Below are positions 27,494 through 35,015 of a stretch of DNA of 64,000 bases, in pieces. The stretch spans positions 2,976,001 to 3,040,000 of the forward strand of contig NZ_CP069004.1 in NCBI RefSeq assembly GCF_016801775.1, written 5' to 3'. The notes below the pieces were generated by a model. That model ran no database searches. It had not been told where the DNA came from and was given only the letters and a program-made list of their open reading frames with translations. Position numbers and translations under genes: made by a program. The stretch comes from Sulfitobacter mediterraneus. GTDB taxonomy: Bacteria > Pseudomonadota > Alphaproteobacteria > Rhodobacterales > Rhodobacteraceae. How positions within the stretch are numbered: position 1 is the stretch's first letter; the number at the start of each line of letters is the position of its first letter.

Positions 27494-28375
27494 TCACAGC
27501 AAAAGCGCCAAGAGTAGCGGCAATGCGCCGATCGACATCAGGGTGGACGCAACGACCAGCCCCGCAACGGCTTGCGAATCTGCCCCGTACTTCTCGGCCA
27601 GCAGATAGGACGTAACTGCGACCGGCGTTGCGACCTGCAAAACCAGCACGCCAAAGGCGGTTTTGTCCAAGGCAAACCACCGCCCGGCGATCCAGGCGAT
27701 CCCCACGCACAGCAGCAGCTTCACAAACGAAAGCACAATCGCCTGACCCATCCCCGCGGGCGAGAGCCGTGCGACTGCCACGCCCAAAGTGATCAACATC
27801 AAAGGGATCGCCATCTGCCCCACAAGGCTCAGGGTATTGGTCAGAAACACCGGTGTTTGCCACCCCTGCCACAGGAAAAGCGCGCCCAGCAATGTGGCCC
27901 AGACCAAAGGCTCGCGCAGCACTTTGCCAAATGATCCCGCCCCCGCAACAAGCCAGATCCCAAAGGTGAATGACCAGATTGCCATGATCGCAAAAACCAC
28001 CACCGCATAGCTGAGACCGGTTTCACCAAAGGCAAACAACGCCAGCGGCAGACCCAGATTTCCGGTATTCCCAAAAATCAGCGGTGCGGTAAACGTGCGT
28101 CTGTTCAAACCCAACGCCAGCACAAGCACCACCGCCGCAGCTGACACTGCCCCGTAGGCCACCACAGTTGCCAGCGAAAGCGAGGTCAGGGCCGCCGGAT
28201 CAATCTTCGTGTTCATCAGCGAAACAAAAATCAGGCAGGGCACGGCCAAGGTCATCGCCATTTGGGTCACAAACTGAATGCGGTATTCTAGCCCGACCTT
28301 GACCCAGACAAACCCAATCCCAGCCAGTAAAAATACCGGTGCGACGATCTCAAGCACTGTGAGGGTGAGGTTCAA
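27494..28375 (-). CDS. AEC family transporter (auxin efflux carrier type)
   Basis: About 293 residues and ten hydrophobic helices in two inverted halves. It begins LTVLEIVAPVFLLAGIGFVW and contains LIFGNTGNLGLPLALFAFG, the conserved crossover Asn-Pro/Gly region of the AEC/bile-acid fold. The start is uncertain: no ATG fits. A TTG at 28375 has GAAGGA nine nt upstream and is preferred; a TTG at 28414 and a GTG just inside are alternatives. The substrate is unknown, probably an organic anion. Confidence 0.8.
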   Translation of the reverse strand: MNLTLTVLEIVAPVFLLAGIGFVWVKVGLEYRIQFVTQMAMTLAVPCLIFVSLMNTKIDPAALTSLSLATVVAYGAVSAAAVVLVLALGLNRRTFTAPLIFGNTGNLGLPLALFAFGETGLSYAVVVFAIMAIWSFTFGIWLVAGAGSFGKVLREPLVWATLLGALFLWQGWQTPVFLTNTLSLVGQMAIPLMLITLGVAVARLSPAGMGQAIVLSFVKLLLCVGIAWIAGRWFALDKTAFGVLVLQVATPVAVTSYLLAEKYGADSQAVAGLVVASTLMSIGALPLLLALLL

Positions 28376-28429
28376 CAGTCTGTTTCCTTCAATTGCCGCT
28401 GCGTGATTGGACAAAAGCCACTTGAAACG

Positions 28430-28447
28430 CTACCTAACGAGAGGTAG
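28430..28447. promoter_or_regulatory. Perfect 6-bp palindrome before hspQ
   Basis: CTACCT-AACGAG-AGGTAG lies between the divergent AEC and hspQ genes, 11 nt before the hspQ ATG. The right arm contains most of the best Shine-Dalgarno match (GAGGT). It could be an RNA hairpin masking the ribosome site or a protein operator. A CTTGAAA (sigma-32 -35-like) lies just upstream at 28421-28427, without a convincing -10. Confidence 0.35.
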
Positions 28448-28458
28448 GGCCTGCAGTT

Positions 28459-28785
28459 ATGCTTCGAACACGCGCTAAATATCACCTTGGGCAAATCGTC
28501 CGCCACAAGAAACATCCCTTCCGAGGGGTGATTTTTGATGTCGATCCGGAATTTGCCAATACCGATGAATGGTACGAAGCCATCCCGGAAGAAAGCCGGC
28601 CGGTCAAAGACCAGCCGTTCTATCACCTTTTGGCCGAAAACGATCAAAGCTACTATGTGGCTTATGTATCGGAGCAGAACCTGGTTGCCGATTATTCGGG
28701 CGAACCTGTGGATCACCCCGACATCCCCGATCTGTTTGGCCCGTTTACCGATGGGGCCTATCCGCTTCATTTCCAGTTGAACTAA
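28459..28785 (+). CDS. hspQ: Heat shock protein HspQ
   Basis: 108 residues. It matches HspQ/YccV-type proteins throughout: KYHLGQIVRHKKHPFRGVIF, DVDPEFANTDEWYEAI, and HLLAENDQSYYVAYVSEQNL. In enterobacteria HspQ is a heat-induced specificity-enhancing factor of Lon. The stand-alone Lon-N protein at 18.3 kb is not adjacent. It is likely monocistronic and divergent from the AEC transporter. Confidence 0.93.
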   Translation: MLRTRAKYHLGQIVRHKKHPFRGVIFDVDPEFANTDEWYEAIPEESRPVKDQPFYHLLAENDQSYYVAYVSEQNLVADYSGEPVDHPDIPDLFGPFTDGAYPLHFQLN

Positions 28786-28831
28786 AGACGTCGATTTTCG
28801 CCGCCTGGGTTTTTGCAACGGGCCGCGTGCC

Positions 28832-30409
28832 TCAGTACCCCAGTGCACATCCGTCTTTCCGCGGATCACTGGCCCCTTCCAACACGCCATCCGGGCGCAG
28901 GCGGATCGATTGCGCCCCGCCAATAGCGGTATCCGTAATTGCTACCTGATGCCCCAAATCGGTCAGCGACTGGCGCACAGCCTCTGAATAGCCGCGTTCA
29001 ATCTTTAGCACGCCACCATCTGCAAAGGCCCGCGGCGCATCAATGGCAGACTGCATATCCATTTCGAAGTCCTGCAGGTTGGACACAAATCGCGCGTGGC
29101 CGCATGGCTGATAGGCCCCGCCCATCACGCCAAAGGGCATGATCACCTTGCCGTTTTCACGGATCATCCCCGGAATGATCGTATGCATGGGGCGCTTGCC
29201 ACCTTTCAGCTCATTGGGGTGGCCCTCTTCTAGGGTAAACCCGGCCCCCCGGTTTTGCAGAAGAATACCAAATTTGTCAGAGGCAATACCCGATCCAAAG
29301 CCGTGAAAGATCGAATAAATCATCGAAACGGCCATACCATCGCGGTCTACCACGGTGATATAGACGGTATCTTTATGCACCTGCTCTGTCAGTGGGGCTG
29401 CAGCTGGCATGGCCTTCTTGGGATCAATCAATGCCGCCAGCCGCTGCGCCGTTTCCGGGGCCAGCATGTGATCGAGCCGAGTTGTATGATCCGGATCGGC
29501 CAGAAACCGGTTGCGGGCGTCATAGGCCAGCTTGCTCGCCTCCGCCTCAATATGAACGCGCTGCGCGCCAAGCGGATCCATCGCCGCAATGTCAAACTGC
29601 GCGAGGATATTCAGCAGCAACAGCGCCGTTGCGCCCTGTCCATTTGGCGGATGTTCAATAACATCAATGCCCTTGTAGGACGCTTCAACCGGGACCGCTT
29701 GGTCGCTGGCCGCGGCGGCGAAATCCTCTGCGGTGTGAGCGCCGCCTTGGGCCGTCAGCGCGGCAATCATATCTTCGGCAATCTCGCCGGTGTAAAACGC
29801 ATCGCGGCCCGATTTCGCGACGCGGCGCAGCACCTCTGCCTGACCGGGCGCGCGGAAGATATCGCCGGTTTTCAGGGCGCTGCCATTCTTGAGGTAGTGA
29901 TTTCGGGCGCTGCCCTTTAGCTTTTCAGTCTCTAAAGCCCAATCAAACGCAACGCGCGGCGCAACGGGGACACCCTCATCCGCGTAGTGAATGCTTGGCG
30001 CCAGAAGTGTATCAAGCCCCAGTTTCCCAATCCGTTCGGACAACCCGCAAAACGCATCCATCGCCGTTGGAATTGTCACCGCATCGGCAGAGTAAAGTGG
30101 CACGGCGGTGTCACCCCGCGCCCGCAATGCCGCTGCATCAAGGGCCGCTGGCGCCCGGCCAGATCCGTTCAGCGCAATCACTTCATCCGACCCGGTTTCT
30201 GAATAGAGGACAAAACAATCCCCGCCGATCCCGGTCATTTGCGGCTCACAAATGCCCAACAAGATCGCCCCGGCAATCGCTGCATCCATCGCATTGCCGC
30301 CACGTTCCAGAATGTCGATAGCGGTTTTTGCGGCCAAAGGGTGCGAGGTTGCGCACATGCCATTGCTGGCAAACACAGGGGACCGTCCGGGAAAGTGAAA
30401 GTCACGCAT
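28832..30409 (-). CDS. Gamma-glutamyltransferase family protein
   Basis: 525 residues, full length for an unprocessed GGT precursor, with a GGAG site before the ATG. The fold is clear from SNGMCATSHPLAAKTA, LERGGNAMDAAIA, GIGGDCFVLYS, and GSGIASDKFGILLQNRG. The auto-cleavage site normally reads T-T-H-x-[ST]-V-x-D; here it is DTVYITVVD (Thr348), so the expected nucleophile position aligns with Val349 and Thr348 is one residue early. No signal peptide is seen, so it is probably cytosolic. Hydrolase/transferase activity on glutathione-like substrates is unproven. Confidence 0.85.
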   Translation of the reverse strand: MRDFHFPGRSPVFASNGMCATSHPLAAKTAIDILERGGNAMDAAIAGAILLGICEPQMTGIGGDCFVLYSETGSDEVIALNGSGRAPAALDAAALRARGDTAVPLYSADAVTIPTAMDAFCGLSERIGKLGLDTLLAPSIHYADEGVPVAPRVAFDWALETEKLKGSARNHYLKNGSALKTGDIFRAPGQAEVLRRVAKSGRDAFYTGEIAEDMIAALTAQGGAHTAEDFAAAASDQAVPVEASYKGIDVIEHPPNGQGATALLLLNILAQFDIAAMDPLGAQRVHIEAEASKLAYDARNRFLADPDHTTRLDHMLAPETAQRLAALIDPKKAMPAAAPLTEQVHKDTVYITVVDRDGMAVSMIYSIFHGFGSGIASDKFGILLQNRGAGFTLEEGHPNELKGGKRPMHTIIPGMIRENGKVIMPFGVMGGAYQPCGHARFVSNLQDFEMDMQSAIDAPRAFADGGVLKIERGYSEAVRQSLTDLGHQVAITDTAIGGAQSIRLRPDGVLEGASDPRKDGCALGY

Positions 30410-30725
30410 TGATGGCTCCGTCAGTTTGATTTGATCGGAACCTAGCCCGCGAGTGCAGGGCTGCCAATGATATAGGGAAAAGATCCTCGGCGCCGCGCAT
30501 TGGGTGGGGGCTATAAAGCGCGCCGCCGAGGGAAGCCTTGTGAAGCTACAAATCCAGATATGCCCCCAGACAACGGCGCAATTATGATCAGATCACGGCA
30601 CTTGTGGGAAACATCAGGGCAGCTTTGAGGCATGGTAAACGGTATGAGCTTGCAGGGACTGCACAACCGAAATGCCCCGCAAGCGAGATCGCTGGCAGGG
30701 CTTTCAAAAACGAAGGAAATGGAGG
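30410..30725. other. 316-bp non-coding region between ggt-like and RbaW-like genes
   Basis: I find no convincing gene. Short plus-strand frames from 30632 and 30672 run into the antisense of the next gene and lack ribosome sites. The region contains the ggt-like promoter side, a 14-bp near-perfect inverted repeat (30485-30531), and a short hairpin near 30687-30700 in the 3' region of the RbaW-like gene. Confidence 0.6.
30485..30531. repeat. Inverted repeat, 14-nt arms with one mismatch
   Basis: CCTCGGCGCCGCGC (30485-30498) and GCGCGCCGCCGAGG (30518-30531) pair with one mismatch around a 19-nt loop. It lies about 75 bp upstream of the ggt-like start and has no T-run. An operator or part of a small RNA is possible. 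Confidence 0.5.
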
Positions 30726-31220
30726 TTAAACCTCGGCGTGCAAAGCCACGGCCAATCGCAGGTCAAGCTGGTTGGTGTGTCCAACCCGCCGATACCGGAT
30801 GTCCTTTGCCAGATCCTGTATCAGGAACCACCCAAAACCGCCCTCCGGCATGTCAGGGGTATCCACGTTGATATCTTGGGCCATCCCGATCGGTGTCTTG
30901 CCATCCGGCATGGCCATCCCGCGATCCACAATCCGAAGGTGGAGCCCATCACGAAGTTGTTTGCACCGGATATGAATGGCCTCTTTGCGCTTGCGGTCTG
31001 CATAGGCATGTTCAACAATGTTGTTCAATGCCTCGGCCATCACCAACTCGACCGTACCGGCCTCTTCTACATCCAGAGCGAGTGGCCCCAATCCCGCCAG
31101 CAACGCACTGAGCGCTCCACGCACGTCGGATTGTTGGCTGTCGAGCGACACTTCAAACGGCGGCAAATATCCCAAGGTCAAAGCTCCTGTGTCAGCGACC
31201 GGCATGTCCTGCTTATGCAT
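30726..31220 (-). CDS. rbaW: Anti-sigma factor kinase, RsbW/RbaW-like
   Basis: 164 residues from the ATG at 31220. The HATPase_c_2 domain has the N-box ELVMAEALNNIVEHAY, the G1-type IVDRGMAMPDG and the G2-type GGFGWFLIQDL. It should bind a sigma factor and phosphorylate the STAS partner on Ser. Its first 8 nt overlap the STAS gene, implying coupled synthesis. In Rhodobacter capsulatus the adjacent RbaV/RbaW pair works with the phosphatase RbaY and affects gene transfer agent production; orthology is inferred from arrangement. No sigma factor or phosphatase is adjacent. Confidence 0.72.
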   Translation of the reverse strand: MHKQDMPVADTGALTLGYLPPFEVSLDSQQSDVRGALSALLAGLGPLALDVEEAGTVELVMAEALNNIVEHAYADRKRKEAIHIRCKQLRDGLHLRIVDRGMAMPDGKTPIGMAQDINVDTPDMPEGGFGWFLIQDLAKDIRYRRVGHTNQLDLRLAVALHAEV

Positions 31221-31551
31221 GGTGAACCGCCAGAGCATCATCAAGGGTGGCAAACAATTGGAAAACACTGTCCATCCGGGTCAGGGTAAAGACCCGCTCA
31301 ACCGGGGCGGTCAGCCCGGCCAGAACCAGCTGTCGGTCTGGCGCAAGGTGTTTCATGGTTGCGACAATTGCGCCCAGCCCGCTGCTGTCAATGAACTGCA
31401 CCTGTGCCAGGTTGAGGATCACCATTGCGCCTGATCCAACGGTATTGCGCCGCATGGCGTCTTTAAAGGCAAGCGCGACAACCGCATCAATGCGATCCTC
31501 CTGAACCGTCACGACACATCTGTCCCCTTCAATCTTCGTGGAAACTTTCAT
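31213..31551 (-). CDS. rbaV: STAS-domain anti-sigma factor antagonist, RbaV-like
   Basis: 112 residues from the ATG at 31551; the longer frame to 31701 overlaps the divergent thiolase and is rejected. The STAS fold shows VVTVQEDRIDAVVALAFKDA and VQFIDSSGLGAIVATM with the phospho-acceptor Ser57 in DSSGLG. When dephosphorylated it should sequester the RsbW-type kinase. It is the first gene of a two-gene operon with the kinase and is divergent from the thiolase gene (89 bp). Confidence 0.78.
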   Translation of the reverse strand: MKVSTKIEGDRCVVTVQEDRIDAVVALAFKDAMRRNTVGSGAMVILNLAQVQFIDSSGLGAIVATMKHLAPDRQLVLAGLTAPVERVFTLTRMDSVFQLFATLDDALAVHHA

Positions 31552-31640
31552 AAGTAAAACCCTGAGACCCGAGCGTTGCATCAAGGCATAGCGGTAAATC
31601 CTTACCAACTGATGATCAGACGCCAAGCAAGGAGAACGTG

Positions 31641-32813
31641 ATGCGAAATGTTGTAATTGCGGGCGCGGCCCGTACGCCCATGGGCGGATTTCAGGGTGCA
31701 TTTGAAGGCATGACAGCCGCCGAGTTGGGCGGTCACGCCATCAAGGCCGCGTTGGACGGCGCGGGCCCCGCGCAGGTTGAAGAGGTGCTCATGGGCTGCG
31801 TTCTGCCCGCCGGTCAGGGGCAAGCGCCTGCGCGGCAGGCCGGTTTTGCCGCTGGTCTGGGCGAAGAGGTGCCTGCCACAACCCTGAACAAGATGTGCGG
31901 CTCCGGCATGAAGGCCGCAATGATCGCATTTGATCAGGTCGCCCTTGGCCATACGGATGTCATGGTCGCAGGCGGCATGGAGAGCATGACAAATGCGCCT
32001 TACGTTCTGCCTAAAATGCGCGGTGGTGCGCGGCTCGGTCATGGCCAGGTGATTGACCACATGTTCCTCGACGGGCTCGAAGATGCCTATGACAAGGGCC
32101 GCCTGATGGGCACCTTTGCCGAAGATTGCGCCGAGGCATTCCAGTTCACGCGTGAAACCCAGGACGAATATGCGCTTGCCTCGTTGTCTCGGGCGCTCGA
32201 AGCGCAAAACAGCGGTGCGTTCGAGCACGAGATCGCCCCGCTTGAGGTCCGTTCGCGCAAAGGCACCACAACCGTTTCAGCCGATGAGCAACCCGCCAGC
32301 GCGCGCCCCGAAAAGATCCCGCAGCTCAAACCAGCCTTCCGCGAAGGTGGCACGGTCACAGCTGCCAATTCCTCCTCAATCTCTGACGGCGCTGCCGCGC
32401 TGATCTTGGCCTCAGAAGAGGCCGCCAAGGCGCAAGGCCTGACCATCCGCGCCCGCATTATGGGCCATGCCAGCCATGCCCAGGCGCCAGGTTTGTTTAC
32501 CACCGCACCGGTGCCCGCCGCGCAAAAGCTGCTGGACCGAATCGGCTGGTCAAAAGAGGATGTCGATCTGTGGGAAGTGAACGAAGCCTTTGCCGTTGTG
32601 CCACTGGCCTTCATGCATGAGATGGATCTCAGCCATGACATCGTGAACGTCAACGGCGGCGCATGTGCCCTGGGGCACCCCATCGGCGCCTCTGGTGCGC
32701 GGATCATGGTAACGCTGCTCAACGCCCTCGAAAAACGCAATCTCAAGCGGGGCATCGCGGCCATCTGCATCGGTGGCGGCGAAGGAACTGCCATTGCAAT
32801 CGAACGGGTCTGA
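31641..32813 (+). CDS. Acetyl-CoA acetyltransferase (thiolase)
   Basis: 390 residues from the ATG at 31641 (AAGGAG upstream). Both thiolase signatures are intact: nucleophile Cys86 in LNKMCGSGMKA, GGACALGHPIGASGAR with the catalytic His, and CIGGGEGTA with the second Cys. It is probably a degradative or biosynthetic acetoacetyl-CoA thiolase; the short acyl-binding loop favours C4 chemistry. It is monocistronic and followed by a hairpin element. Confidence 0.92.
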   Translation: MRNVVIAGAARTPMGGFQGAFEGMTAAELGGHAIKAALDGAGPAQVEEVLMGCVLPAGQGQAPARQAGFAAGLGEEVPATTLNKMCGSGMKAAMIAFDQVALGHTDVMVAGGMESMTNAPYVLPKMRGGARLGHGQVIDHMFLDGLEDAYDKGRLMGTFAEDCAEAFQFTRETQDEYALASLSRALEAQNSGAFEHEIAPLEVRSRKGTTTVSADEQPASARPEKIPQLKPAFREGGTVTAANSSSISDGAAALILASEEAAKAQGLTIRARIMGHASHAQAPGLFTTAPVPAAQKLLDRIGWSKEDVDLWEVNEAFAVVPLAFMHEMDLSHDIVNVNGGACALGHPIGASGARIMVTLLNALEKRNLKRGIAAICIGGGEGTAIAIERV

Positions 32814-32823
32814 ACCCTTTTTG

Positions 32824-32865
32824 GCCTAAAATACTCACGGGGGTCCGGGGGCAGTCAGCCCCCGG
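32824..32865 (+). repeat. CCTAAAATACTC-hairpin intergenic element
   Basis: CCTAAAATACTCACGGGGGTC is followed by an 8-bp perfect stem CCGGGGGC/GCCCCCGG (32845-32852 with 32858-32865). There is no T-run after it. Near-identical sequences are, as I remember, scattered between genes in many Rhodobacterales genomes; only one copy is in this window. Confidence 0.5.
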
Positions 32866-32888
32866 TCGCCGTTTCAAGGGCACACATC

Positions 32889-33347
32889 ATGACTGTCGAT
32901 TACCCAACCCTCGCCAAAACCCTTGCCGCCCTCACAGAGGGGGAAACGGACACTGTTGCTTTGATGGCGACCGTGGCTTGCGAGGTGCATCATGCGGATG
33001 ATCGCTTTGACTGGACCGGCTTTTACCGCGTCACAGGTCCAGAAATGCTCAAGATCGGGCCGTACCAAGGTGGCCACGGATGCCTGACGATCCCGTTCTC
33101 GCGCGGGGTCTGCGGCGCGGCGGCGCGGGAACAGGCGGTGCAACTGGTCGCGGATGTGGATGCTTTCCCTGGCCACATCGCCTGTGCCTCTTCCACCCGG
33201 TCTGAACTTGTTTTGCCGGTGTTTGATGGCAAAGGCCGCCTGATCGCGGTGTTTGATATCGACAGCGACCAACCTGCGGCGTTTACGGACGGGGATGCAG
33301 AGGCCCTGACAAGGATCCTCAGCGCAGTTTTTGCGCGGGCAGAATAA
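32889..33347 (+). CDS. msrC: Free methionine-(R)-sulfoxide reductase (GAF domain, fRMsr)
   Basis: 152 residues, a single GAF domain. The three catalytic cysteines are Cys65, Cys75 and Cys99 (GCLTIPFSRGVCG, HIACASSTRSEL), with spacing 10 and 24 as in E. coli fRMsr (84, 94, 118). It reduces free Met-R-sulfoxide in the cytosol with thioredoxin. It ends 77 bp before the XRE-cupin gene, and the duplicated operator lies in that gap. Confidence 0.9.
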   Translation: MTVDYPTLAKTLAALTEGETDTVALMATVACEVHHADDRFDWTGFYRVTGPEMLKIGPYQGGHGCLTIPFSRGVCGAAAREQAVQLVADVDAFPGHIACASSTRSELVLPVFDGKGRLIAVFDIDSDQPAAFTDGDAEALTRILSAVFARAE

Positions 33348-33350
33348 TCG

Positions 33351-33416
33351 CGTGAAATAAATCTGGATTTTTTCACACGACTCAGGCATCGTGAAATTCG
33401 AGTTAGAATTTTCACG
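33351..33416 (+). promoter_or_regulatory. Tandem GTGAAA-N13-TTTCAC operators
   Basis: Two inverted repeats with identical half-sites and spacing occur at 33352-33376 and 33391-33415, 39 bp apart, in the 77-bp gap before the XRE-cupin gene. The downstream repeat ends 9 bp before the ATG. This placement is what one expects for autoregulation by the regulator encoded immediately downstream, and for control of the genes that follow. Confidence 0.75.
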
Positions 33417-33424
33417 GACCTGAC

Positions 33425-33997
33425 ATGCAACACAGCACCCCGGACAGACCAGACACTTTGGGCGCCGATCTGCGTGCCCTGCGCAAAAGCCGGGGCTTGA
33501 CGCTGACCGATATGGCCGATGCGCTGGGCCGGTCCGTCGGCTGGCTCAGCCAGGTTGAACGGGACATCTCAGAGCCTTCCATCACCGATCTACGTCATAT
33601 CGCGGCGGCGCTGGATGTTTCCGTGTCCATGCTGTTCCGCCACGAGGCCGCCCCTGCCCATGAGGCAGGCTTTGTCGTGCGCAAAGATGCCCGCCGGACC
33701 ATTGGTGCCTACACCGCCGGATTGGTTGAAGAACTTCTCTCCCCCGATCTGACTGATGATTTCGAGATGGTGCATTCCACCTTTCAGCCGCACAGCCGCA
33801 TCACCGAAGAGGTCACCCGCCAGACGCAAGAGGTGGGTTATTTGCTGTCCGGTAAATTGGAGATCGAAATCAGCGGCACCACCCATTTGATCCACCCCGG
33901 TGACAGTTTCCGCATCCGGGGCGAACCATTTCGCTGGTCCAATCCCTTTGACGCACCTGCCGTGGCGATCTGGGTCATCGCCCCGCCGGAGTATTGA
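33425..33997 (+). CDS. XRE family regulator with C-terminal cupin domain
   Basis: 190 residues. The N-terminal helix-turn-helix (LRALRKSRGLTLTDMADALG, SVGWLSQVERDISEPS; about 15-60) is joined to a cupin_2 sensor (about 115-185; QTQEVGYLLSGKLEIE, HPGDSFRI). Such proteins (SutR, PuuR types) bind small amine, amino-acid or sulfur ligands. The operators at 33351-33416 lie immediately upstream. The stop is 3 nt before the LysE-type gene, so it is the first gene of the 33.4-40.8 kb block. Confidence 0.9.
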   Translation: MQHSTPDRPDTLGADLRALRKSRGLTLTDMADALGRSVGWLSQVERDISEPSITDLRHIAAALDVSVSMLFRHEAAPAHEAGFVVRKDARRTIGAYTAGLVEELLSPDLTDDFEMVHSTFQPHSRITEEVTRQTQEVGYLLSGKLEIEISGTTHLIHPGDSFRIRGEPFRWSNPFDAPAVAIWVIAPPEY

Positions 33998-34000
33998 CGT

Positions 34001-34621
34001 ATGAGCTTTGAGGCCTGGATCGTATTCGCGCTGTTCTGGTTGGTCTTTGTCACCACGCCGGGCCCAAATGCCGTCAACTGCATCAGCAACGGCATGACTC
34101 TGGGTTTCCGCCGCAGCCTGATTGGTGTGCTCGCCATCCTCACACAGGCCACGCTCTTCCTGATCTTGTCCGCTTTGGGCGTCACCGCATTGATCACGGC
34201 ATCACCGCTGGCCTTCACGGTGGCCAAGCTGATCGGCGCGGGCTTTCTGATTTATCTCGGCGTGCGCGGCTGGCTGAATGCCAGCAAGCCGGTGCCAGAG
34301 ATCACACGGCCCGCACGGTCGATCTATTTGCGAGCCTTTGCGATCGCCACCATCAACCCCAAAAGCGTGGCAGGCTACCTCGCGGCCTTTTCCCAGTTTG
34401 TCCAACCAGATGTTCCGATCTGGGACCAGATGGTGGTGATCATGCCTACCGCGCTGACGCTCACCGCGCTCAGCTACACAACCTTTACCGCGCTTGGCGC
34501 TGGGCTGGGCCGTGCGGCGATGGGGGCGGTGTTCAACATTTGGGTGCGCCGGGTCATGGCGGTCTGTTTTATAATCTACGGCACCCTTCTGGGCAGTGCC
34601 GTTACACCGGGGAGGGCGTGA
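34001..34621 (+). CDS. LysE family translocator
   Basis: 206 residues with about six hydrophobic helices. The N-terminal signature FVTTPGPNAVNCISNGMTLG and GAGFLIYLGVRGWLNA are those of the LysE/RhtB exporter family. It would export an amino acid or related amine. Its close fit between the regulator (3 bp) and the GFA gene (ATGA overlap) suggests it relieves build-up of an amino compound produced by the module. Confidence 0.88.
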   Translation: MSFEAWIVFALFWLVFVTTPGPNAVNCISNGMTLGFRRSLIGVLAILTQATLFLILSALGVTALITASPLAFTVAKLIGAGFLIYLGVRGWLNASKPVPEITRPARSIYLRAFAIATINPKSVAGYLAAFSQFVQPDVPIWDQMVVIMPTALTLTALSYTTFTALGAGLGRAAMGAVFNIWVRRVMAVCFIIYGTLLGSAVTPGRA

Positions 34622-35013
34622 TGCCAGATCAAAGCAACATTCTGAAGGGCAGCTGCAACTGCGGCGCAGTCACCTTTACCGTACGCGATGGCGGGCAAAG
34701 CGTATCGGCCTGTCACTGCGGCCAATGCCGCAAGCAATCGGGCAACTACTGGGCCTCCGGCTATGCGCCCCGGTCAAACTTCGACATCACTGGCGAAGTG
34801 CGTTGGTTCGATTTGACCAAAACCGCCACCCGCGGCTTTTGCCCCGCTTGCGGCTGTTTCCTGTTCTGGAAAGCCCACGATGAAGACGGAATGAGCTTTT
34901 CATTGGGTGCCATTGACGGTCCGACCGGGCTGACGCTGCAAAAACACATCTTCGTCGCGGACAAGGGTGATTATTACGAGATCGCGGACGGCGTGCCGCA
35001 AAGGGAGCAATAA
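34621..35013 (+). CDS. GFA family (glutathione-dependent formaldehyde-activating-like) protein
   Basis: 130 residues from the ATG overlapping the LysE-type stop. The zinc-binding cysteine sets are GSCNCGAVTF, SACHCGQCRKQSG and FCPACGCFLFW. The family includes Gfa, proposed to speed formation of S-hydroxymethylglutathione, and many uncharacterised members. Its position next to formaldehyde- or methylene-THF-producing enzymes makes a formaldehyde role plausible but unproven. The next gene starts 2 bp after its stop. Confidence 0.88.
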   Translation: MPDQSNILKGSCNCGAVTFTVRDGGQSVSACHCGQCRKQSGNYWASGYAPRSNFDITGEVRWFDLTKTATRGFCPACGCFLFWKAHDEDGMSFSLGAIDGPTGLTLQKHIFVADKGDYYEIADGVPQREQ

Positions 35014-35015
35014 AG

